From Metridium senile (taxonomy: Eukaryota; Cnidaria; Anthozoa; Actiniaria; Metridiidae), in NCBI GenBank assembly GCA_949775045.1, contig OX459097.1, positions 1,833,598 to 1,897,597 of the forward strand: 64,000 bases of DNA. Reading direction: 5' to 3'. The position numbers and the translations under genes were made by a program. Below are positions 13,301 to 22,300 of this stretch, piece after piece. How positions within the stretch are numbered: the stretch's first letter is position 1; each line of letters starts with the position of its first letter. Below the pieces are notes generated by a model, which made no database searches, was not told where the DNA came from, and saw only the letters and a list, made by a program, of their open reading frames with translations.

Positions 13301-16300
13301 GTTTGCAAATTAAATAGCACATCAAACTTCAACGATAACGGTTATAAAAATACATTTTTCAACTTTGATAACTGATTTACTAGCTATATAAGCAAAAAAT
13401 AAGTATATATTAACTTTTGTAAAGCATTATCGATATAACTAGTTTATTTACATTAAGGGAGAACACTAGAAATAGGGGTACTGGAAAGCAAAGGAAAATA
13501 GGAAAACAGAATAGAAGGATCCAGGGAGTGGTGAAGAGGAAAAAAGGGAAGCAAATGATACCCTTGTTTTATGTGATTCCAAGAATTAACAACTCTTTAT
13601 TCAAGATTGCATTCGTAAAGATTGATTTATTACACTGTCTGTTTTAATGTTGTTAGTCGGCGAAGATGAGCCTATACAAGAACATAAAGATGAGTCAGTG
13701 CCAAGGACGAGTGGTCCCGGAACGAGGTACTGGTTGGAAGAAGAAGGTGTGTCTTTTGTAAATACATTCATTTCTCATTCTTCAATTTCTATTCACTTTT
13801 TATCATGCCATCCAATCTCTCTGACAACTGTACTTAGCAAAATTCTTGAAGGCTATATCTGTTCCTGGTTGCAATCCTACATATCTGAACATATTGATCC
13901 TCACCAGTATGGCTGCTTGAAAGATTCTTCTACAACCCATGCACTTATAACACTTACTCAAAACTGGTTGAAAGCAACTGACTCACCTGGTAATATAATT
14001 AGATCCTGCATGATAGACTTCTCCAAAGCATTCGACTTCATCGACCATAATATTATACTTCATAAACTCAAAAACATGGACACCCATCCCATGCTCTTGA
14101 ATTGGATTGCCAACTTCCTTTGTGATCGCAAACAACGAGTTAAACTCAACGACTGTCTCTCTGACTGGTTACCTAAATTTACTGGCGTACCTCAAGGTAC
14201 CAAACTTGGCCCTCTTCTATTTATAGTAATGATTAACGACCTCAAGGTAGATGTTACGAGTAATATGCCTCCGATTGTTAAATACGTGGATGACTGCACA
14301 GTGTATGAAATATGTATCAAGAACTCTGAATCTATTCTCCAAAACCAGCTGAACAAAATTGCCTCTTGGATATCTGATAACAGCATGAAGATCAATATAA
14401 AGAAGACAGAAGAACTAAGAATAAATTTCTTGAGACAGACTCTACCAGTTGACTCACTGCATATCGATGGACATGAGATAGAAACAACCGATTCTTTCAA
14501 ACTTCTGGGTATCTGGATCACCCCTAAACTAAAATGGAACTTACATATTGAGAAAATTACTACAAAAGCCTCAAAGCGTTTGTACATCTTACGAGTCCTT
14601 AGAAGGTCAGGTTTTAAACCGAGCCAATTATGTCAGATCTTTTGCAGCTTTACTTTAGACCGATACTTGAATATGGTTGCCCGGTATGGCACACCGGATT
14701 ACCCTCCTAACTCAGCGAGACTATCGAAAGAATCCAGAAAAGAGCACTCTTCATTGCCTACCCTGATTTGAACTACACAGAAGCACTTGGTAAAGCTGGA
14801 CTTGAACTCCTTTCAGTAAGAAGATATAATATTTGTAGGAACTTTTTTCAACGCATATCCGACAAAAGCAAACCTTCACATCTACTTCCGGAAACAGTAA
14901 CAAAAAACTATAACCTACGTAAAAAAAAGAAAGTATCAAATAAACTACTGTACAGAACGGTACAAGAACAGTTTTATTCCGTTTGCCGTGAGACATTTTA
15001 AATGTGGTTAAATATACAGACTTTTTATACTATAGCATATTATATATTATATTTAAAAGTAGTCATCGAGTCATGTAAAAATGACATAATTCAATTGTTT
15101 TTATCCTTATAATAATAATTGCAAAGTCATTTAATAAAGTCATTATTATTATTATTATATATTATTATTTCTAATTATTTCATTTATTTTTCTTGCTCAA
15201 CGATAACTGTTATAAAAATACATTTTTCAACTTTCATAACTGTTTTACTAGCTATATAAGCAAAAAATAATGACTGCAATAATATCATTGAAGGAGTTGA
15301 ACAAACTATTTGCAATGCATTACCTTGTGTATTAGGACCAGGATTTACGTCTATATCTCCTGAAATCACTAACAATCTGTTTGAAACAATACCTTTGATA
15401 TTTATTCTATTAATTGACATTTTAGCATCTTTACAAACGAGAACATCATAATTATGTAGAGTTGAGTGCTTCAACATCGTTGATATGTGATAGTAAACAT
15501 TGTTCGTTTCAAAACAGTTTTGTAGTTCATATTTTGCTGCTGTTACAACTCTTTCACGACTAAAAAAGGGTATCAATCTCCGGATTAGAGTTCTCCTCGT
15601 CTTTAAAACACAACTTACCATTAATCTGAACTCCAAGACGAGTAAAGAGTGCTAGATTTCGGTCATATCACTCCATAATATCGCGTATAATTGTCCTCGA
15701 AGTCTTCAGTAATCTGAAATAGTCTGTAATGGCGGACTTGAATATTTGTTTCCTCTATAATTAAAGAAATAAATACACTTATTTCAATTAAGTTTGTCAC
15801 CCCCAAAAATAAAAGCCACAAAGGTGAGACCCAAAAGTACTGTGGGTACGTAATTTTTAACACACTAAAAATGACGCGAGCTATCAGTAACGACTTGCGG
15901 ATGAGAGCGGGTCGCCTCAGACAATTTTTTCCAATGTCTTCAAAAACCATTGCTAGATTACTTGGAATATCAAAACGCTCTGTAGTAAGATACAAAATGA
16001 GGAATTTTCAAAATGGAAATACACCACACAGGCTGAAACGCTTGGAAGACCAATAGGTTCGGTGTCTTTGACTGAACAAGAATAGGACGTTCTGGTGAAG
16101 AACATGCTTGAAAACCCGAAGAAGATGATAGCAGAATTCGTTAGAACAAGAAGACGTTCTACAAGTTAGTGGGAGGACCCTCGCTTTATCAACTATTCAC
16201 TATTTCTTTAAAAGGAATGGCATAACACGTAAAAAGACTAGGAATTACAGATTTCAATGAATCTCATTTAAAGTAAGGGTGATTTTGCATGTAATCGCAT

Positions 16301-19300
16301 TTACACGTTAAAATCGAAGGTCATGCATAGGTGAGCTGATAATTCATGCAGAAACGTAATCAGCAAAAAGTATTATTTCATTCAAAAGATATATTTCTTT
16401 CGATTAATTCTTCTTTATTTCTATATCTTATTAATCATACTATATCCTGCCTAACAGAGGATCCTCTAGACGTCTTCGGGAGCCTGTGTTAACAGTGAAA
16501 TATGGTACGATATTGATTAGTAATCATTATTGTTATTGTTCAGGTATTTCTTTCAATATAGCCATGTCTTTTAAATACGAGGCCTTATGCAGCAGAAGGT
16601 GCGATGTAAATAGTTAACAGCTAACACTAACATTTTATGCTCTGGTTTTTGTTCTGAAATTTCTGTACTTTTAAAAACAAATTTACGCTTGCCATATTCA
16701 GTCCACTCTGTACAGATCAACAACGGCGAATGTTGCAACAAATCATCAGAGCTCATTCATGTCTCATTATCGTTGCATACTGGAATGCACACATTCAGAG
16801 CTCGAGAGACAATAGAGGCATAATTAGCAGACTTTATGTTTCTTTGTGTTGCTCATTCTGTACGCCAGAAAAATTTTAGTTTGTTGATACTAAACTAAGT
16901 ATTATTAGTTTCACGCGGATAATATGGTTTGCACTTTTACTCTTGCGTATAAGCATATACTAGAGAAATTAGTGGTTTTCTTAACCCAGCATCGTGGTCG
17001 AATGCCGTACGTAGAACCTACGGAAACGCACGTAAACTCAAGTATATCCCGTGATGCTTTTTGGTCTCGGCTTTAATCTTTTTGGGGGTGACAAACTTAA
17101 TTGAAATAAGTGTATATACTATAAATACCGTATTCAAATGATTATTGTTTTCGGTTGTCAATGCAATTGCGGCTTACCTATGACAGATAACAAAACCCAG
17201 ACCCTGCGTACATACTACATACAAGCGGCTAGTTATTATCAAATTCATCTAATTCTAAAAAAAATATGTTCTTCGAACATACATAAATATCATTCAAGAT
17301 TTTTGACAATAATAAAATGAAATAGTGAAATTAAATGAAGTTAAAATGAAAAAAAAGGAAAGAAAAAAATCAAAATTTCATCAAAAAAGTAAAAATTCCA
17401 GTTCAAAGTCCAGTCCAAAGTCCAGTCCAGCGTTTACAGGATTCCTTTTATCATGCTGACATGCATGACGTGTGGGGCTATTGTGTGTTAATCCTATAAT
17501 CCTAATTTTTCTTGCTTCTATTCCCTTTCAATTTCTATTCACTTTTTATCATGCCATTCATTTCTAATTATTTCATTTATTTTTCTTGCTTCTATTCCCT
17601 TTCAATTTCTATTCACTTTTTATCTTGCCATTTATTTTGCCATCTATTTTTCATTCTTCCATACTCTTTAATTTACTTGTCATGCTTATATTCCCTTACA
17701 TTCTTCCCTTACATTAGGTAGGTAGTAGTATATTTTGATTGACATTCAACAAAATGCTAGTTTGCAAATTAAATAGGACATCAAACTTCAACGACAATGG
17801 TTATATATAAAAATACATTTTGTCAACTTTGATAACTGATTTACTAGCTATATAGGCAAAAAACAAGTATATATTAACTGAATACATGTCTTTTCGCTTC
17901 TAAGTCTTTTCACTTCTACCTGTTCGCCTCACAGCCTCATTGCCTCACAGCCTCACAACCTTACGAGATGGAATATAAGGACAAATTAAATCAACAATAT
18001 AAGCTGGTGCAATATTATTAGTGGCCTTAATGTCAAGTAGAATAATCTTGAACTTGATTCTTTGCTCTACTGGGAGCCAATGCAGCTCCATCAAAATCGG
18101 TGTTATATGATCGTATTTACGGGTGAGACTAATAACTCTGGCTGCAGCATTAAGAGCATATTGCAAGCGCTGTATAAGATATTTAGGTAAGCTATAAAGC
18201 AAAGAATTATAATGATCAATTTTTGACGTTACATGAAAAGCATAAACTAGTATTTTTGAGGTGTCATAACTTAAATACCTGCGTACACGTGATATATTCC
18301 TAATATGGTAAAACACTGATTGGCAAATGGTAGTAACTTGTTTATAACTAACAGCCCTCGAAAACCACTCCAATGTTCCTGGCGTGATCAGAAGCTTTAA
18401 TAAGCTCATTACCAGACAAGATACAGTCAAGTGGCGGTGATGGGCGATGCTGCGCGTGAAGTAAAAGAAATTCAGTCCTGTCATTGTTAAGTTTTAAGTT
18501 GTTGAACACCATCCAATAATCAATGTCATTAATACATGCTTCAATCCTGCGTCTACAAGAGTCCATATCGCCTCCAATGGAGCATTTAAAAGTATAGTAA
18601 ATCTGGGTATCATCTGCGTAGAAGTGGAAGGAAACACCATGATGCCGCATAATATCACCCAATGACGAAGTATACAGATTGAACAGACTCGGGCCCAACA
18701 CCCTGTGGGACTCCACAATCAAGGTTGAAGGTGTCATATCGTTGATTCTCAACACAGACGACGTGTTTGCGATCAACAAGGTAAGAACGAAACCAGGAAA
18801 GGACTTTATCACGGACTTCAAAACGGGAAGATAGTCTAGAGACCAGAATGTGATGAACAACCGTGTCAAAAGCTGCAAACAAGTCTAATAGCAACAGGAC
18901 AACGCATTTATCATCATCATTAGCACGAAGAATGTCGTTTTGTACTTTAATAAGGGCAGTTTCAGTGCCATGGCGCTCTTTGTATGCAGACTGAAAAGAT
19001 TCAGATAAGTTGTTGTCGTTTAAATAGGATTTTAATTGAGAAGCCACGACTTTCTCACAGCATTTCGAGACAAAGGAGAGGTTGGATATTGGTCTGTAAT
19101 TCTGCAGTACTTCCTGGTCCAGAGATGACTTTTTAAGCACAGGTGATACAACAGTTTCTTTCAAACAAGCAGGCACTACAGAGTGTTCTAGTGATAAGTT
19201 GACGATATGGTTGATTACGGAATACAACAAATCAGTACAATCTCTCATGATAGATGAGGGAATGGGGTCCAGAGTACACGATTTAACAGCAGAAGTACCA

Positions 19301-22300
19301 ACATACTTTGACAGTTCATCAACAGTGACGTACTCAAATTTGCAAAAAACAGATAGGCAGCAGTTAGTATCAGGAAACGGATTAAGGTTACGGTCCACGT
19401 TCGCGGGGTGCTCTCAGTTAAAAATTGTTTAGCGCGTCACTTAACAATAAAGATAGACAAAGTATATATCATAGTTTATATCATAGCTCCCAGTTTAATT
19501 GTTTTTACAACATCAATATGTGCATGTAAATACCACTTACACTTATTAGATATTTCTTGGGTATTTATACAACTTAATGTTTATTGTAATTTCTTTAGCA
19601 TCTTTAATCGAAAAATATAACCTTTCGAAGATTCAGCGCGCGGAGAGAGAATTAAAACAAAGCCCTGGAAAAGCCAGTAAAATGTAAGATATTGCTCGCT
19701 CTCTTTTTGATTGACATAATGTCAAAAACCCCATTGGCTATCGATGTAGATGACGCCATCATGTAACGCAACGCACAAAAGGAAAGTTTGTCATTTACAC
19801 GAGGGGCGGAGATTTCTAATTGAAAAAAGTCCCATAAAAACAATTCATGAATGGAAATTGATTTGAATGTAAGTAAAAAATTGTTATAAATTCCACTGCC
19901 TTTTCTTAGGTTGGTTATCGTTTTCATTCTATGCACTTTTTCATCTTTTTCTACTTGACATTAAGGCTCAGAGGGGGAAGGGGTGGGGAGCGGTGACCAA
20001 GCACAAGAAATTGAACAGTGACCTACAACCGTTGTTCAAAAGTCAAAAACTAGAGGAAATCCTAAAGTACACAGAAGAAAAACCACCAATTGTGAACCTA
20101 CAACCTTGTGACCTACAACCGTTGTTCAAAAGTCAAAAACTAGAGGAAATCCTAAAGTACACAGAAGAAAAACCACCACTTGTGAACCAACAATTTGTTG
20201 TTTATAACTATCAGTGTGACGTTACGTTGGTTACACATCACGCCATCTGCACAAACGGATTGAAGAACATCGATACTCAACTATTGGCAAACATCGTCAC
20301 AGAGAACACGGGTTAACAACAGCGCCGCCTGCAACAAACTTTTCCATCTTGAAAAAATGTAAAACTAAATTTGACTGCCTAGTTTACAAAATGTTGATGA
20401 TAAAGGAAAAAACACCTTACCTGAACATTCAGACAGACTCGATCAAAGCAAAACTCTTCACATAATTTATTCCATAATCAATGTAGCATATCTTTATTAG
20501 TCTACCTATATTTACTTGACATCTTATTAATAAAATCACTTGATAATGACATCTGACGTTGTCGAAACGTTGTACTAACTTAGCATTTGTATTAATTTAT
20601 TTTAATTAATAATAATGTATTTTGTTGAAATCCATGTTTTATTCAGTTGCAGATCCTCTTCCAGTGAACCAACCTGATGGAGCTAATGGACAACAAGGTA
20701 TTACATAGTAACATATTCACAATAATAATAATGTATTTTGTTGAAATCCATGTTTTTTCCGTTGCAGATCCTCTTCCAGTGAACCAACCTGATGGAGCTA
20801 ATGGACAACAAGGTATGACATAGTAACATATTCACAATAATAACTTAGCTAACACTCAACATTAACAAAACCACAGCTCTATATATTCACTAAGTAATCA
20901 AGCTAAGATATTTACTGTAAGGGCCAGACCTTAAGACATTTGAGGGGGGTAGGCAACTCTTTTGGTACAAGACATTGTTTTGGTCTTTTTTCTTTTAGTG
21001 CATGATATTTTATATAAGGTCAAAACTTTTATATAAAGTCAAAGCTGTGCTCAATTTTTTTTGGTAGTTGCCCTCCCCAACCCCTCAAATGTCTAATGAT
21101 CTGTCTCTATACAGGAACTTTTGATGTGGCTGAATTGCTTTTAGGCCAAGTTTAATTCAAGACGCTGCTTCTGCCCAGCGGTCTTTCTGATTATTCTTGG
21201 GGTTCCTCAAAGATATTAAGGGCTTACTTGAACTGTTAGCAGTGACGGCTTTGCATCGCTAGTTTTGCCCCACCCTCAACATCTGGGTTGTTATCTACTC
21301 TCCACTGTTCATAGTGTGACAGGTGCTGGTGGTGAGCTGTGGTCCGGTTACCATGGTTACCTTCGTGCATGGGTGTCAGTCTGTCACAACCTGCACTTAC
21401 ACTGGTACCCAACCCCAACTCATTTGTTAATGAGTTTTATATGTGTTAATAAAATAGAGCTTTGCTTCTTTTCAGCCTTAAAAGATCTTCTCAACCAGGA
21501 TTGTGTGGTTGATTGCTTGGCAATAAATCTTGATATAGATTATAAGTTATTAAAGAATTGGAGACACCTGGCCGACGAAATGAAAGCACCGCAAGACATC
21601 AAATATCAGTGTCAATGTCAGACCGTACATAGTCCTACTTTGACTGTTCTGGAGCGACCTGATATACAAAACAAGACGATCCAAGAATTAATGAATGCAG
21701 TAGCAAAGAGAAAAGATGTCTTGAACAAATTAAAGGAAAAGGTTCCAGGTAAAGTTTTAATTAACCGCTGCTATTGACAGAACATTTACATACAGTGTTT
21801 TGATATTTGGGTAAACATGTAGGGGCATGACATTTTAGCTAAGTCTATTGTAGTTTCGCTCTTTAGAAGTCTTCATGGAAAATTGGAAAAAAATCTCATA
21901 CTTTGATCACTTTAAGAGTGAATGGTCTGATCCCAGGTGTAATCGATGTGGATGAGGTATGATCGTCCGGGGTAGTGCAGTCTTGAGAAAGACTGATGGT
22001 GTTGGTGACTGACGTTTCGACAACCTGAGCGGAAGTCATCTTCAGAGTAAAGAAACGAAAAGACAGTGGTGGTATTTATATGTCTGGTTCAGTTGGTAAT
22101 GTTGTTGTCAGTGCGTGGGTAGGTGTTAGTCATTGTATTGGCGGAATGCTTGAAGTCGTTAATGAGTCTATTGTAAGATGCCGGTAGTGTTGCACAACGG
22201 TTAAGTGGTTTTTGATGTGAAGTCACTGTTCACCAGTATTCCACTTCAACTGGCATTAGACTGCACCCAGACTGCTATCACACAACATACCGACGACACA

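Noticed and set aside
12176..13317. Hydrophobic open frames (FIHFLSCHSF...)
   Set aside because: They come from the CTTGCTTCTATTCCCTTTCA intron repeat, which is pyrimidine-rich and reads as Phe/Leu/Ser in any frame.
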